Below are positions 1-9,705 of a DNA stretch of 64,000 bases, piece by piece. The notes beneath the pieces are model-generated. The model made no database searches. It was not told the DNA's origin and saw only the letters and a list, made by a program, of their open reading frames with translations. Within the stretch, counting starts at the first letter, position 1. Every line of letters begins with the position of its first letter. Source of the DNA: Methylotuvimicrobium buryatense 5G (GTDB taxonomy: Bacteria > Pseudomonadota > Gammaproteobacteria > Methylococcales > Methylomonadaceae); contig NZ_KB455575.1 of NCBI RefSeq assembly GCF_000341735.1, positions 4,866,766-4,930,765 on the forward strand, written 5' to 3'. Position numbers and translations under genes: made by a program.

Positions 1-909
1 CAAGCCCAAGGCGGCGGCGCCGGCGACGAACCGGAAAGCGGCGATTTGCTCGACAACCGCCTGAACGTTTTCGTCAACGCGCAATACAACAGAAACGATA
101 GAATCACGACCGACTTGGAAGTCGGCTCGGACTCCGATGTTTTCAGCATCACCATCGGCACCGATTATCGTTTTACCGATGCATTGATACTGGGCGCCGC
201 CTTTGGATTTAGCGATACCGACACGGATTATCAACGTAGAGCCGGTAACTTATTGAACCGAGGCTACAGCGCTTCGGTCTACGGTTCTTATTTCATCACC
301 GACAACCTCTATCTGGACGGTATCTTCACCTATACGGGCAATGCTTACGACTCGCAGCGGATGCTGTTGATACCCGACGCGCTAGGGAACATTGCCCGGC
401 AGAATAGCCGGGCCGACTTCGGCGGCGACCAACAACGCTTCAGCATCGGTTTGGGCTATGATTTACCGATAAAACAATGGACCTTGGGCGTCAAGGCGAG
501 GACCGAATACGGCCGCATGAACATCGATGCCTATCGGGAAAAAGGACCGACCGGTTTGAATCTACTCGTCGACGAACAATTCAATGAATCGGTGCTCACG
601 GTGCTGGGATGGCAAGTCAGCTATGCCTATAGCGCGCCCTTCGGCGTGCTGCTGCCGCATTTGGGCTTCGATTGGGAACACGAGTTCAAAAACAACAGCC
701 GGGACATGGTCATGCGTTTTGCCAACGACCCGTCATTGCCTTTTGTGATCAGGACCAATAACCCCGATCGGGATTATTTCATTTTTCGCGCCGGCATGAG
801 CGCGATTTTGGCGAACGGTATCTCCTCGTTCGCCCAATATGAAACCTTGCTGGATCAACGTTACGAAACGATGCATACTGCACGCATCGGGGTCAGATGG
901 GAGTTTTGA
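1..909 (+). CDS. Autotransporter beta-barrel domain protein, C-terminal part (5' end outside window)
   Basis: The frame is open from base 1, so the gene starts upstream of the window; the first possible internal start (TTG at 46) is not the true one. The visible 302 residues alternate polar and hydrophobic residues in amphipathic strands (for example GLGYDLPIKQWTLGVKART and GWQVSYAYSAPFG) and finish with VRWEF. A terminal aromatic residue is the outer-membrane barrel signature recognised by the BAM complex. This matches the C-terminal translocator barrel of type V autotransporters, which anchors an N-terminal passenger at the cell surface. The passenger lies outside the window, so its function cannot be judged. 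A DUF-type porin is the alternative. Confidence 0.75.
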   Translation, partial: QAQGGGAGDEPESGDLLDNRLNVFVNAQYNRNDRITTDLEVGSDSDVFSITIGTDYRFTDALILGAAFGFSDTDTDYQRRAGNLLNRGYSASVYGSYFITDNLYLDGIFTYTGNAYDSQRMLLIPDALGNIARQNSRADFGGDQQRFSIGLGYDLPIKQWTLGVKARTEYGRMNIDAYREKGPTGLNLLVDEQFNESVLTVLGWQVSYAYSAPFGVLLPHLGFDWEHEFKNNSRDMVMRFANDPSLPFVIRTNNPDRDYFIFRAGMSAILANGISSFAQYETLLDQRYETMHTARIGVRWEF

Positions 910-1014
910 TTTCCGGCTTTTGGAAAGGGAATGAAATAACGACGCCCTTTTCGCGCCTGCCCAAGCTCAGCTTAGGAACGAGCATGAAATAACTTAGACA
1001 ACTGTTGGAAGGGG

Positions 1015-1160
1015 GTTCGGTGGCTCGATTGACAGGTGTCGGCGGCAGGGCAGATTTTTGCTCCTGCAAAATCTGCATTCATGCCATCCATGGCAATCAG
1101 ATTCCGCCGTCAAGCCTACATGGACGTATTCACGGCGTCCTGTCAAGCGAGTTACCGAAC
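1015..1160. mobile_element. Short inverted-repeat element J, related inside to family A
   Basis: A 146-bp block has imperfect 22-bp ends (GTTCGGTGGCTCG at the left, CGAGTTACCGAAC at the right). Its core (GGCAGGGCAGATTTTTGCTCC) is shared with family A. A 22-bp direct repeat, CTTAGACAACnGTTGGAAGGGG, lies immediately left of it (993-1014) and again at 1205-1226. No ORF of note is inside, so it is probably a non-autonomous element. Confidence 0.5.
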
Positions 1161-1233
1161 CGCCGCAAAGCCTACTACTTGTAGAAGTTATTTTGTGCAT
1201 ATTTCTTAGACAACGGTTGGAAGGGGATTTGGC

Positions 1234-1532
1234 CAGCATTCCCAATTTGGAGATCAAAAAGGGTGTGGGGTATGCTTGGCGAGAATGTCGGCAGCAGGGC
1301 AGATTTTTGCTCCTCGGCAATTGCTGAGTTACATGGATGTAATGAATGCAGAAAATGCAGGAGCATTTTTCTGCCCTGCATCGCCTAAAGCGCCTACTGT
1401 TGGTGCCCTACTACACGCCATCCTTGGCGTTCGAGCTGCCGGCAAGCCCCCATGGATGGGGTATACGGCGTTCCTCGACAGGCATACCCCACACCCTAAA
1501 ATCGGCGAAACTGCTCAAACTGGGAATTGCTG
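1234..1532. mobile_element. Family A non-autonomous element (copy 1, long form)
   Basis: The ends are CAGCATTCCCAATTTGG and its near complement CCAAACTGGGAATTGCTG read from the right. The inner arms GGTGTGGGGTATGC and GCATACCCCACACC are also inverted. The same sequence recurs at 9706-10203, 24996-25187 and 47005-47218. The long form carries an extra segment with AATGCAGAAAATGCAGGAGC that the short copies lack. The right end abuts a broken transposase reading frame. Confidence 0.8.
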
Positions 1533-1659
1533 GGATTTTCCGTGCCCGTGCAAACGCCTCTAATTCATAGGCCCGTTCCTGGAGATCTGCTGGGAGCTCT
1601 TGCAAAAAGTCATCAAAAAGCGTACCTGTTAGCTGTAGCTGCTTCATAGGGATTTTCAC
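1533..1659 (-). pseudogene. N-terminal remnant of an IS4-type transposase, cut by element A
   Basis: Reading leftwards from an ATG at 1659, about 42 residues (FDDFLQELPADLQ, AYELEAFARARKI) resemble the start of IS4-family transposases, which typically begin with a FDxxLQxLPxDxxxxAYExxAFxRARK pattern. At 1532 the frame runs into the right end of element A and continues only as repeat-derived sequence before stopping at 1411. No continuation of the transposase is seen on the far side of the element, so this is a decayed fragment, not a simple interruption. Confidence 0.5.
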
Positions 1660-1855
1660 TTTCGTCGGTAAAAATACTCTAGGTTGTGGTCGTCCCTTTT
1701 TTTCAAATATGAATCAATGTATTGCGTCTTAAGTTGGCGTTTATGGGAATGCAGCCCTGGACGCTTCTGCGTCCAGTAACGACAGAAACGAGCTGAAATG
1801 CTTTTTCTCGGATTAACGCGAACACGGCCAAAAAAAGGTAATTTTTCTCGGCGAG

Positions 1856-1884
1856 CTTGAAAAACAGCCGGTTACCCTCCATGT
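1856..1884 (+). promoter_or_regulatory. Probable sigma-32 (heat-shock) promoter of clpB
   Basis: CTTGAAA (1856-1862), a 12-nt spacer, then CCCTCCATGT (1875-1884) is close to the RpoH consensus CTTGAAA-N11-16-CCCCATnT. It sits about 40 bp upstream of the clpB start, and clpB is a classical RpoH target. Confidence 0.55.
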
Positions 1885-1922
1885 TAGGAGTAATATAAAA
1901 ATTCACCGTTGAGGTAAACAAC

Positions 1923-4502
1923 ATGAGAATGGATAAACTGACCAGCAAGTTTCAGATGGCGTTGGCCGATGCGCAAAGCCTGGCTTTGGGCAAGGATCAT
2001 CAATTCATCGAGCCGGCCCATGTGATGCTGGCTTTATTAAATCAGGACGGCGGCAGTATTCGGCCGCTGTTGTCGCAAATCGGCGCAAACCCGAATATCG
2101 TACAGGCCGAATTGACCAAGGTGCTTGAACGCACCCCAACCGTTTCAGGAATCGGCGGCGACGTGCAGATTTCCAACGAATTGTCGCGCTTGTTGAACGT
2201 GACCGACAAGCTCGCGCAAAAACGCGGCGACAAATTTATCTCGAGCGAATTGTTTTTATTGGCTGCCTGCGAAACATCGGGCGCTCTGCAAGATATCCTA
2301 AAAAAAGCCGGCGTGACCCGAGCGGCTGCGGAAAAAGCCATAGACAATGTCCGTGGCGGACAAAACATCGACGATGCCAACGCCGAGGAGCAACGTCAAG
2401 CATTAAGCAAATACACGATCAATCTGACCGAGCAAGCCGAACAGGGTAAGCTCGATCCGGTGATCGGTCGCGACGACGAAATCCGCCGCACGATACAAGT
2501 CTTGCAGCGTCGCACCAAAAACAACCCGGTATTGATCGGCGAACCCGGCGTCGGCAAGACCGCGATCGTCGAAGGCTTGGCGCAGCGCATCGTCAACGGT
2601 GAAGTGCCGGAGGGCATCAAAGGCAAACAATTGTTGTCACTCGATATGGCGGCGCTGATCGCCGGCGCAAAATTCCGCGGCGAATTCGAGGAACGGTTAA
2701 AAGCGGTGTTGAACGATATCGCAAAACAACAAGGCCAGGTCATTCTGTTCGTCGATGAATTGCATACGATGGTCGGTGCGGGCAAGGCGGAAGGCGCGAT
2801 GGATGCAGGCAATATGCTTAAACCCGCTTTGGCGCGCGGCGAATTACATTGCGTCGGTGCGACCACCCTAGACGAATACCGCAAATATATCGAAAAAGAC
2901 GCGGCCTTGGAGCGCCGTTTCCAAAAAGTCTTGGTCGACGAGCCGAACGTCGAAGATACCATCGCGATCTTGCGCGGCTTGAAGGAGAAATACGAAGTGC
3001 ATCATGGCGTCGATATTACCGATCCCGCGATCGTCGCGGCCGCAACGCTCTCGCATCGTTACATTTCCGACCGGCAACTGCCCGACAAGGCGATCGATTT
3101 GGTCGATGAAGCGGCAAGCCGCATTCGCATGGAAATCGACTCGAAACCGGAGGCGATGGATAGGCTGGACCGGCGTTTGATTCAATTGAAGATCGAACGC
3201 GAGGCATTGAAAAACGAAACCGATGAAGCGTCTAAAAAACGTTTGGAAAGCCTTGAGGAAGCGATCGAGAACCTGGAAAAAGAATATTCCGAGTTCGACG
3301 AAATTTGGAAAGCCGAAAAAGCCGCGCTGCAAGGCACGACCGCGATCAAGGAAAGACTGGAACAAGCCCGTTTGGAATTGGAAGTTGCCAGTCGCGCGAA
3401 CGATCTGAGCCGCATGTCGGAATTGCAATACGGCGTGATCCCTTCGCTGGTCAAGGAATTGGATCTGGCGTCGCAGGCTGAAATGCAGGAAATGAAACTG
3501 CTTCGCAATAAGGTAACCGATGAAGAAATCGCCGAAGTCGTCTCGAAATGGACCGGTATTCCGGTCTCGAAAATGATGGAAGGCGAGCGCGATAAATTAT
3601 TGCGCATGGAAGAGCAGATCCAAAAACGGGTGGTCGGACAAACCGAGGCGCTGATCTCGGTTAGCAACGCGATTCGCCGTTCGCGCGCGGGTCTCTCCGA
3701 CCCGAACCGGCCGAACGGTTCGTTCCTGTTCTTGGGGCCGACCGGCGTCGGCAAAACCGAACTGTGCAAGGCATTGGCCGAATTCTTGTTCGATACCGAA
3801 GAAGCGATGGTGCGCATCGACATGTCCGAATTCATGGAGAAGCATTCGGTCGCGCGTTTGATCGGCGCGCCTCCGGGCTATGTCGGCTACGAAGAAGGCG
3901 GTTATTTGACCGAAGCGGTGCGGCGCAAGCCTTATTCGGTAATTTTGCTCGACGAGGTCGAAAAGGCGCATCCGGACGTGTTCAACGTGCTGCTGCAAGT
4001 GCTCGACGACGGCCGCTTGACCGATGGGCAGGGCAGAACGGTCGATTTCCGCAATACCGTCGTCGTGATGACGTCGAACCTCGGTTCGGACCGAATACAG
4101 GAGTTGGCAGGCGAAGAAAACTATGCGGCGATGAAATCGGCGGTTATGGAGGTAGTCGGCTACCATTTCCGTCCGGAGTTCATCAACCGCATCGACGACG
4201 TCGTCGTGTTCCATCCGCTCGGCCGCGACCAAATCCGGTCGATTACCGATATTCAGATCCGTTATCTGCGCAAACGTTTGCTCGATCACGATATCGATCT
4301 CGAGTTGAGCGAGGCGGCGCTGGATAAACTCGGCGAAGCCGGATTCGACCCGGTTTACGGCGCAAGACCGCTGAAACGCGCGATACAACATCAATTGGAA
4401 AACCCGCTGGCGCAAGAGATTCTTGGCGGAAAATTCGGTCCAGGCGACAAAATTGTTGTCGATGTCGAAGGCGGGACATTGGCGTTTTCGAAAGTGGCTT
4501 GA
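1923..4502 (+). CDS. clpB: ATP-dependent disaggregase ClpB
   Basis: This 859-residue protein is collinear with E. coli ClpB (857). In order it has the Clp N domain (about 1-145, starting [11 protein letters not shown]), AAA+ module 1 with Walker A GEPGVGKT near 206 and Walker B VILFVDE near 273, the coiled-coil middle domain (about 410-520, rich in E, K and L), and AAA+ module 2 with Walker A GPTGVGKT near 605. The pore loop GYVGYEEGG and a C-terminal D2-small domain are also present. It works in the cytoplasm with DnaK to pull polypeptides out of aggregates through the hexamer pore. A GAGG ribosome site (1911-1914) supports the ATG at 1923. The gene is monocistronic, with a heat-shock promoter upstream. 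Confidence 0.98.
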   Translation: MRMDKLTSKFQMALADAQSLALGKDHQFIEPAHVMLALLNQDGGSIRPLLSQIGANPNIVQAELTKVLERTPTVSGIGGDVQISNELSRLLNVTDKLAQKRGDKFISSELFLLAACETSGALQDILKKAGVTRAAAEKAIDNVRGGQNIDDANAEEQRQALSKYTINLTEQAEQGKLDPVIGRDDEIRRTIQVLQRRTKNNPVLIGEPGVGKTAIVEGLAQRIVNGEVPEGIKGKQLLSLDMAALIAGAKFRGEFEERLKAVLNDIAKQQGQVILFVDELHTMVGAGKAEGAMDAGNMLKPALARGELHCVGATTLDEYRKYIEKDAALERRFQKVLVDEPNVEDTIAILRGLKEKYEVHHGVDITDPAIVAAATLSHRYISDRQLPDKAIDLVDEAASRIRMEIDSKPEAMDRLDRRLIQLKIEREALKNETDEASKKRLESLEEAIENLEKEYSEFDEIWKAEKAALQGTTAIKERLEQARLELEVASRANDLSRMSELQYGVIPSLVKELDLASQAEMQEMKLLRNKVTDEEIAEVVSKWTGIPVSKMMEGERDKLLRMEEQIQKRVVGQTEALISVSNAIRRSRAGLSDPNRPNGSFLFLGPTGVGKTELCKALAEFLFDTEEAMVRIDMSEFMEKHSVARLIGAPPGYVGYEEGGYLTEAVRRKPYSVILLDEVEKAHPDVFNVLLQVLDDGRLTDGQGRTVDFRNTVVVMTSNLGSDRIQELAGEENYAAMKSAVMEVVGYHFRPEFINRIDDVVVFHPLGRDQIRSITDIQIRYLRKRLLDHDIDLELSEAALDKLGEAGFDPVYGARPLKRAIQHQLENPLAQEILGGKFGPGDKIVVDVEGGTLAFSKVA

Positions 4503-4550
4503 TTCCTTGAGGCCGGTCGGGCTTAGGAAACAGCAGTAATATATAATTTT

Positions 4551-4710
4551 TATACCCCTCGTAGATCAAAATTCGGCGCCGGGGTGCCCGTCAAAGGACG
4601 CCGTGAATACGTCCCTGTAGGCTCTATGCCAGCTCCATGCTGGCAAAGCCTTTGCCGAGCATCCCGGTGCCTCCTTAGACACTGCCGAAATTTGAAGTGC
4701 GAAAGGTATA
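4551..4710. mobile_element. Family B non-autonomous element (copy 1)
   Basis: A 160-bp element running from TATACC to GGTATA, with imperfect inverted ends (left ...GATCAAAATTCGG, right CCGAAATTTGAAGTGCGAAAGGTATA) and an internal hairpin GCCAGC-TCCAT-GCTGGC. It recurs at 6156, 10243, 11019, 11289, 11609, 14209 and 18120. The TA at each end fits TA-target insertion. Confidence 0.8.
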
Positions 4711-4727
4711 TCCCGAACTAAGGCTAA

Positions 4728-5801
4728 TTACGAGTCATCGCCGTCGTCTACCAGCGTTTTTGTTTTATCGCCGGTGTAAGGCAATGTCACCGCTTGTTTC
4801 GGGAGTAATGCCAAGAAATTGTCGCGCGCGACTCGGTGAGCGGTGGCTTCGTTAAGAGCATCGAGAAATGGGTTGTATGCGTGCAAGGCCTTGCCAATAT
4901 TCCCGAAACGGCCTACTGCATCGGAGCCGAGCATAAAGCGGTCCGGATATTTTTCGATTAATTCGAGCCATTCGCTATCCGGCTTGCCGTTTTCATCCAG
5001 TAGATAATGATTCAACAAGCTCCAGGATAGGTCGATATATAAATGGACATGTTTATTCAATAGTCGATCGAGTAACCCGACGATAAAATCCAGTTTCATT
5101 CTGCGGTTGATCGCCATGCTGACGCCGGCATGTGCCCAAATGAACTTGGTATCTGGGTAAGCGCTCAGCGCTCGGGTCATTTCTTCGACATAGAGCGGTT
5201 CGTGTTCTCTTTGAGAGGTCACGTTGCTATGTATCATCACTGGCATATCCAAACGGGCGGCCAATTCATAAATGCGAGGTAATCCGCCGCTATCGGCACG
5301 TACCGGATTACCTAGATTGAGTGCCGTTAAATCGTCGTGGCGAGTCATCACTTCGCCTATTCCTTCCCAGAGTCCCGGATAGAGACGAATCATGCGCTCG
5401 ATATGATCGACCGCATTCATGTCGTTGGGATTGAATGCGCTGATAAATGGATGAATGCGTTGGCGATGTGCCGGCGGAAGATCTTTGACGGCCTCTGCGA
5501 CAATAACGTCCGAGGCACTGTACCAATAGGTCGGCGCGTCGTCACCGAAGACATAGCGAGGTTCCTTCGGTTCGTTTTCATCCCATTTTTTGGTGACCGG
5601 TAGTCCGGTTAACATGACATGATCGATACAGGCTTGATCCATCGCGGTCAACAAAGCCTGAATGCCTTCGCTTCGTTGAAAAAAATTGACAAAGTGAATG
5701 TGGGCGTCGGAATAGCAGTAATGGCGCTCTGATTGAGCATGCCCGGTAGTTGGTGCCAGAAAGAAGTAGAGAAATAACGGAAAGATTATTAATGATGGCA
5801 T
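4728..5801 (-). CDS. Exported metal-dependent amidohydrolase (amidohydrolase_2 type)
   Basis: Starting at the ATG at 5801, which has an AAGGAA ribosome site about 9 nt upstream, the product is 357 residues. It begins with a signal peptide (MPSLIIFPLFLYFFL...GHAQS). An upstream in-frame start at 5867 would bury that signal, so it was not used. The rest reads as a TIM-barrel metallohydrolase: DAHIHF (HxH metal ligands), MIHSN and WAHAG (further His ligands) and GSDAV (catalytic Asp). These are the landmarks of the amidohydrolase_2 family, which includes hydrolases and decarboxylases. The substrate cannot be told. Periplasmic location is inferred from the signal peptide. It stands alone between two B elements. 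Confidence 0.8.
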   Translation of the reverse strand: MPSLIIFPLFLYFFLAPTTGHAQSERHYCYSDAHIHFVNFFQRSEGIQALLTAMDQACIDHVMLTGLPVTKKWDENEPKEPRYVFGDDAPTYWYSASDVIVAEAVKDLPPAHRQRIHPFISAFNPNDMNAVDHIERMIRLYPGLWEGIGEVMTRHDDLTALNLGNPVRADSGGLPRIYELAARLDMPVMIHSNVTSQREHEPLYVEEMTRALSAYPDTKFIWAHAGVSMAINRRMKLDFIVGLLDRLLNKHVHLYIDLSWSLLNHYLLDENGKPDSEWLELIEKYPDRFMLGSDAVGRFGNIGKALHAYNPFLDALNEATAHRVARDNFLALLPKQAVTLPYTGDKTKTLVDDGDDS

Positions 5802-6155
5802 GGGTAAATGTTCCTTGTCGTTATCATCGATTGAGGATGATAATATTTCCGGTTTTTTATACTGCACGATCTTGTGAAATTAATGTTTGAGTCATTTTTC
5901 CAGCGTTTGCAAGTATGCAAGTTCTTGATTGTGTGGAAAAGGAAGGGCGAATACGAGATGAGGAAATCAACAGTAAAGATATCATGCAACTGTTTTCGGC
6001 TTGCAAAAGCCGGTTGCTTTTAAACATTTAATTGAAAGATAGACAAAGCCAAGCCACGACCCCATCAAGGAAATACAGAATATTCCGAAAATGGTCGCGG
6101 CACCTTGAAGTCCACGCTTAGCTTAAAGCCCATGCAATGACTCGCCGATTGGATG
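5802..6155. other. Intergenic region, nothing recognised
   Basis: 354 bp between the amidohydrolase start and element B copy 2. It must hold the hydrolase promoter (reading leftwards), but no clear -35/-10 pair, hairpin or gene was identified. Confidence 0.5.
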
Positions 6156-6316
6156 TATACCCATTCGTAGATCAAAATTCGGCACCGGGGTGTCCGCCAA
6201 AATACGCCGTGAATACGTCTATGGAGGTTCTATGCCAGCTCCATGCTGGCAAAGCCTTTGTCGGACACCCCTGCGCCTCCTCGGGCACTGCCGAAATTTG
6301 AAGTGCGAAAGGTATA
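6156..6316. mobile_element. Family B element (copy 2)
   Basis: Same orientation and full length as copy 1: TATACCCATTCGTAGATC at the left, GAAGTGCGAAAGGTATA at the right. It lies 65 bp downstream of the DUF4168 gene stop. Confidence 0.8.
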
Positions 6317-6381
6317 ATTGCTCAGTCCCCTGCATCCATGTGGTCGTCTTTTTCAAGAGGGACTGAACAATTACGATTGGT

Positions 6382-6771
6382 TTACTTAACCGGTCGGGAA
6401 TTACCGAATATATGCTCGGATAATTCGGGATTATTCTGCAGCATTGCAATGACTTCGCCGTATTGTTCTATCGACAAGCCCGTTTCCTCCACGGCTTCTA
6501 TCATTTTTTCCTGGGCTTTCATTTGTATTGCCTCGGCTTCTTGCTGATTGGTGACGGTGCTTAATTCTTGCGAGAATTCTTGTCGGATCGATAATAATGC
6601 CGAATGGGCCTGATTGAACTTCTCGAGCGTTTGCGGATCGATTTTTACCGATTCGGTTGCGATAGATGGGTTTGCAACTTCGGGAGAGCTTGTCTCTTGC
6701 GCGTGAATGGCGGTTGCCGTCGTTAATAAAACAGTGCAGATAGTCGCGATAGAATGGATTTTAAAAGTCAT
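6382..6771 (-). CDS. Exported DUF4168 protein
   Basis: A 129-residue product with a cleavable signal peptide (TICTVLLTTATAIHAQE) followed by a mostly helical, charged domain (LEKFNQAHSALLSIRQEF ... MIEAVEETGLSIEQYGEV) that matches my recollection of DUF4168, a small periplasmic family of unknown function in Proteobacteria and Cyanobacteria. A strong AGGAGA site 6 nt before the ATG at 6771 supports the start. It is monocistronic. No enzyme motif is visible, and no function is proposed. Confidence 0.75.
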   Translation of the reverse strand: MTFKIHSIATICTVLLTTATAIHAQETSSPEVANPSIATESVKIDPQTLEKFNQAHSALLSIRQEFSQELSTVTNQQEAEAIQMKAQEKMIEAVEETGLSIEQYGEVIAMLQNNPELSEHIFGNSRPVK

Positions 6772-7369
6772 AGGTTCTCCTATTTAGCTGAAAATAACGT
6801 AACGGTTTGTAAGGCCAAGCCGATCGCCTCTAAATCCATCAAGTCACGGCGATAGGCCGTTTGGACTCAGGGGTATGACCTTAGAAATAGCCGGTTACGA
6901 TTACAAAGCAACCCCTCTTCGGAATCGCTTGGATGGTTTTCAGTCATTGTCATTTTAGAGGTGAGACGTTCCAATTTTTTGGAGTTCCGCCAAAATGAGA
7001 ATGGCTGCCGAGCGAAAGCATGTTGAGTTCAAGCGGATTGAACCCTAGTCGAAAGTTATCAAAACCTAACGAGGCTTAAGCCCAATTAACACTGAGTCAA
7101 TGTTGTATTTGAGACAGTGGTTTCCTGTGACTATTATCAACTCGTTAAGTTTCATCGAATTTAAATCAAGCAAGTTGAAAAGTCGCTGCGGCGATTATTG
7201 GAGGGTGGTATAGACCTGAAGTAAAATACTTTTGCGACTCATAAAGCGGTTAACGCATAGTCGATTGAAAGCATCAGAAATCCAACAATATCGGCATAAT
7301 CACATATTTGTCATAAAAACGTAACATAGCTCCTGCTAAAATCGGAATTTTATTGACCTGTAGAAGCAT
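6772..7369. promoter_or_regulatory. Divergent intergenic region ahead of phoB, possible weak Pho box
   Basis: 598 bp separate the DUF4168 gene (leftward) and phoB (rightward). TTGTCAT (7308-7314), followed by CGTAACAT (7320-7327) and a TAAAAT hexamer near 7334, loosely recalls a Pho box (CTGTCAT direct repeats about 11 bp apart) in front of a -10. The second half-site matches poorly, so autoregulation by PhoB is only suggested. Nothing else was recognised. Confidence 0.3.
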
Positions 7370-8062
7370 ATGAGTAGATTGAGCGTTTTAGTCGTCGAAG
7401 ATGAAGATGCTATCCGAGAAATGCTGGCGATGGTATTGGAGCAGTCCGGTTTCGAAGCGAGTCAATGCGCCGATGCCGAAGTGGCTAATTTGATTCTTCA
7501 GGAACGCACTCCGGATTTGATCGTGTTGGATTGGATGTTGCCCGGCATTAGCGGTATCGAATGGGCGAGACGTCTTAAGAAAGACCAATTTTACCGGGAA
7601 ATTCCGATCATTTTATTGACCGCTCGAGGCGAGGAAGAAGACAAAGTGCGCGGACTCGAAATCGGTGCTGACGACTACATGACGAAACCGTTTTCTCCGA
7701 AGGAATTGGTTGCAAGAATACGTGCCGTGCTGCGTAGAACCGGTAAAATCCAAGACCTAGCGCAGATTACGCTGGGCGACATGATTCTCGACAGCGAGCA
7801 GCACCGGTTGACGATAGGCGATAAGCAACTGGATGTTAGCCCGACCGAATTCAGATTGATGCAGTTTTTCATGACGCATCCGGACAAGGTCTATAGCCGC
7901 ACGCAATTGCTCGATCAAGTTTGGGGGCGCAGTGTTTATATCGAGGAGAGGACCGTCGACGTGCATATCAGACGATTAAGAAAAATATTAGCCGAATACG
8001 GACGGGAAGAACTAGTGCAAACTGTGCGCGGATTCGGCTACCGATTCTCTCTCATTAGCTAA
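7370..8062 (+). CDS. phoB: Phosphate regulon response regulator PhoB
   Basis: A 230-residue OmpR/PhoB-class regulator. The receiver domain (1-120) has the acidic pair in VVEDED, phospho-acceptor D54 in VLDWMLP, the switch Thr in LLTARG and the Lys of MTKPFSPKEL. The C-terminal winged helix (130-228) ends VDVHIRRLRKIL...VRGFGYRF. The sequence ARIRAVLRR between domains and the overall length match E. coli PhoB (229). Phosphorylated PhoB binds Pho boxes to switch on phosphate-uptake genes. phoR follows after 6 bp, so the two are co-transcribed. Confidence 0.93.
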   Translation: MSRLSVLVVEDEDAIREMLAMVLEQSGFEASQCADAEVANLILQERTPDLIVLDWMLPGISGIEWARRLKKDQFYREIPIILLTARGEEEDKVRGLEIGADDYMTKPFSPKELVARIRAVLRRTGKIQDLAQITLGDMILDSEQHRLTIGDKQLDVSPTEFRLMQFFMTHPDKVYSRTQLLDQVWGRSVYIEERTVDVHIRRLRKILAEYGREELVQTVRGFGYRFSLIS

Positions 8063-8068
8063 AACCCA

Positions 8069-9367
8069 ATGAATCCATGGATTAGGGAAATTGCAACATT
8101 ATCGCTACTGTTGCTTGCCGCAATCATTGTCGGTGTTTTGGGGAAAATTCTTGTACCGATTCTATTTGTGCTATTGGTGAGCATTTTGATTCGGCAGTTC
8201 TATCAGATTTATCGATTCGAAAAATGGATAGACAACGGCGGTAGCGGGAAATATCCGAAGTCGACCGGTATTTGGGAGGCTATTTACTTCCACGTTTATC
8301 GCATGAAAAAGCGCGAAAAAAAGCGCAAGAAAAAACTCGGAAAAATGGTCGATCAATTTCGTAAATCGACCGAGGCCTTGCCGGATGCTGCTGTTGTACT
8401 GAGTCCTAACGATGAAATCGAATGGTCCAACAAAGCGGCGATGAAAGTGCTGGGTCTCGACAAATCCGATAAAGGTCAGCGGATACCTAACTTGATTCGT
8501 TTTCCCGAATTCACCCGCTATTTGGATAATCGCAAATACGACGATGTGATCGTACTTCCTTCTCCTGTCGACCCGAATGTGATGCTTTCAGTACGAGTCG
8601 TACCTTATGGTGCCGGGTTACGATTGCTGTTGGCGCAAGACGTTACCCAGCTGAAAAAAATGGAAATCATGCGCAAGGATTTTGTCGCGAATGTGTCTCA
8701 TGAGCTGAGAACGCCGCTGACGGTACTGAAAGGGTATTTAGAGACGATCAAAGACATGGATGACGGCGAATCGGGATTGTTAAGCAATTCGATCACGCAA
8801 ATGCAGAGTCAGACCGAGCGCATGGAGCATCTAGTCGACGATTTATTATTGTTGACGCGACTAGAAACTCAGAAAAAGAAGGCGAAATGCGTCGATATTC
8901 CAGGTTTGCTAAGTAAAATATGTAGCGAAGGCGCTAGTCTGAAAAATTCATTCGGGCGTATCGATCTCAAACTGGAAAGCCAAGCCAAAATAATCGGTGT
9001 GGAAGAGGATTTACGTAGCGCCTTTACCAATTTGTTAGTCAATGCTTTAAAGTATTCGTCCGAAGACTCCATTGTCAATGTGCGTTGGTATGAGCATCAG
9101 GGCTGCCCGAGGCTCGATGTGCAAGATCATGGCGAAGGTATAGCGGCTTTAGAAATCCCAAGAGTTACCGAGCGCTTTTACCGGGTCGATACCAATCTCA
9201 GTAAAAAACAAAGCGGGACCGGTTTGGGTCTAGCAATCGTCAAGCATGCGCTGCAAAATCATGAGGCTAAATTAGAAATAAAAAGCGAAGTCGGGAAGGG
9301 AAGTTGTTTTAGTTGCATTTTTCCCGGCCGTTTGGTCTGCACAGATGAGAAGGATGTTGTTGCGTGA
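8069..9367 (+). CDS. phoR: Phosphate regulon sensor histidine kinase PhoR
   Basis: A 432-residue inner-membrane kinase. Two hydrophobic segments (about 8-45) form the short PhoR-type membrane anchor without a large periplasmic domain, followed by a basic linker (KKREKKRKKKLGK) and a PAS domain (about 92-190, ALPDAAVVLSPNDEIEWSN). HisKA carries the phospho-acceptor H211 in FVANVSHELRTPLTVL. The ATPase domain has an N box (NLLVNALKYSS), a G1 box (DHGEGI) and a G2 box (GTGLGLAIVKH). It phosphorylates PhoB when phosphate is scarce; signal input normally comes through PstSCAB-PhoU, none of which is in this window. Confidence 0.92.
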   Translation: MNPWIREIATLSLLLLAAIIVGVLGKILVPILFVLLVSILIRQFYQIYRFEKWIDNGGSGKYPKSTGIWEAIYFHVYRMKKREKKRKKKLGKMVDQFRKSTEALPDAAVVLSPNDEIEWSNKAAMKVLGLDKSDKGQRIPNLIRFPEFTRYLDNRKYDDVIVLPSPVDPNVMLSVRVVPYGAGLRLLLAQDVTQLKKMEIMRKDFVANVSHELRTPLTVLKGYLETIKDMDDGESGLLSNSITQMQSQTERMEHLVDDLLLLTRLETQKKKAKCVDIPGLLSKICSEGASLKNSFGRIDLKLESQAKIIGVEEDLRSAFTNLLVNALKYSSEDSIVNVRWYEHQGCPRLDVQDHGEGIAALEIPRVTERFYRVDTNLSKKQSGTGLGLAIVKHALQNHEAKLEIKSEVGKGSCFSCIFPGRLVCTDEKDVVA

Positions 9368-9479
9368 GTTCCAGAATTACGGTTGTTTGGTAGTCGTTTA
9401 GCCCCCTGTTCCCATTACACCAAAACCGGCATAGGTAAACGAGAATAGGATTGGTTTTTACGGCGGTCCTCGCTCGATA

Positions 9480-9528
9480 GACACATCCCATACCTTTTAT
9501 TCTTAGACGGTTTTTCAATCAAAAGGGA
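9480..9528. repeat. About 49-bp repeat shared with 44772-44820 (inverted)
   Basis: ACACATCCCATACC, TTTTATTCTTAGACGG and TTTTTCnATCAAAAGGGA appear here in order and again in reverse complement at 44772-44820, one mismatch apart. It seems to be the end of another dispersed element, whose other boundary was not found. Confidence 0.55.
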
Positions 9529-9705
9529 GTAAGCGCGCGGTATCGATTACGTTCGCCAGTAACGCGACTACGCGGCTTTCTTGTGTCGTCCGCGAACCGA
9601 AATTGATTTTGCGCAGCAATACCCAGTGCCGCAAGCTGTGTTCTCCCAAATTGTTGGTCAATGGATACGCAGGCGTTTCGATCAAGCGCAAGCTCCTGAG
9701 TTTTC
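9515..9705 (-). pseudogene. C-terminal remnant of an IS66-type transposase, cut by element A
   Basis: Read leftwards from 9705, the frame gives ETPAYPLTNNLGEHSLRHW, then LLRKINFGSRTTQESR and VVALLANVIDTARL. This is the conserved TNNxxExxLRxxVxxRKxxxGxxxxxGSR block that holds the catalytic Glu of IS66-family transposases. Its upstream part is replaced by the left end of element A at 9706, and the frame stops at 9515. It is a decayed insertion-sequence scar, not a working gene. Confidence 0.6.

Noticed and set aside
1276..1570. Overlapping plus-strand ORFs of 95 and 74 residues
   Set aside because: They lie entirely inside element A; similar frames recur at each A copy, and the sequences have no protein-like conservation.
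2396..4415. Several long minus-strand ORFs opposite clpB (up to 272 residues)
   Set aside because: They are antisense shadows created by the codon bias of clpB; they carry no ribosome sites or recognisable domains.
7308..7330. Confident Pho box ahead of phoB
   Set aside because: Only one half-site fits well and spacing is 13, not 11; kept only as a weak note.
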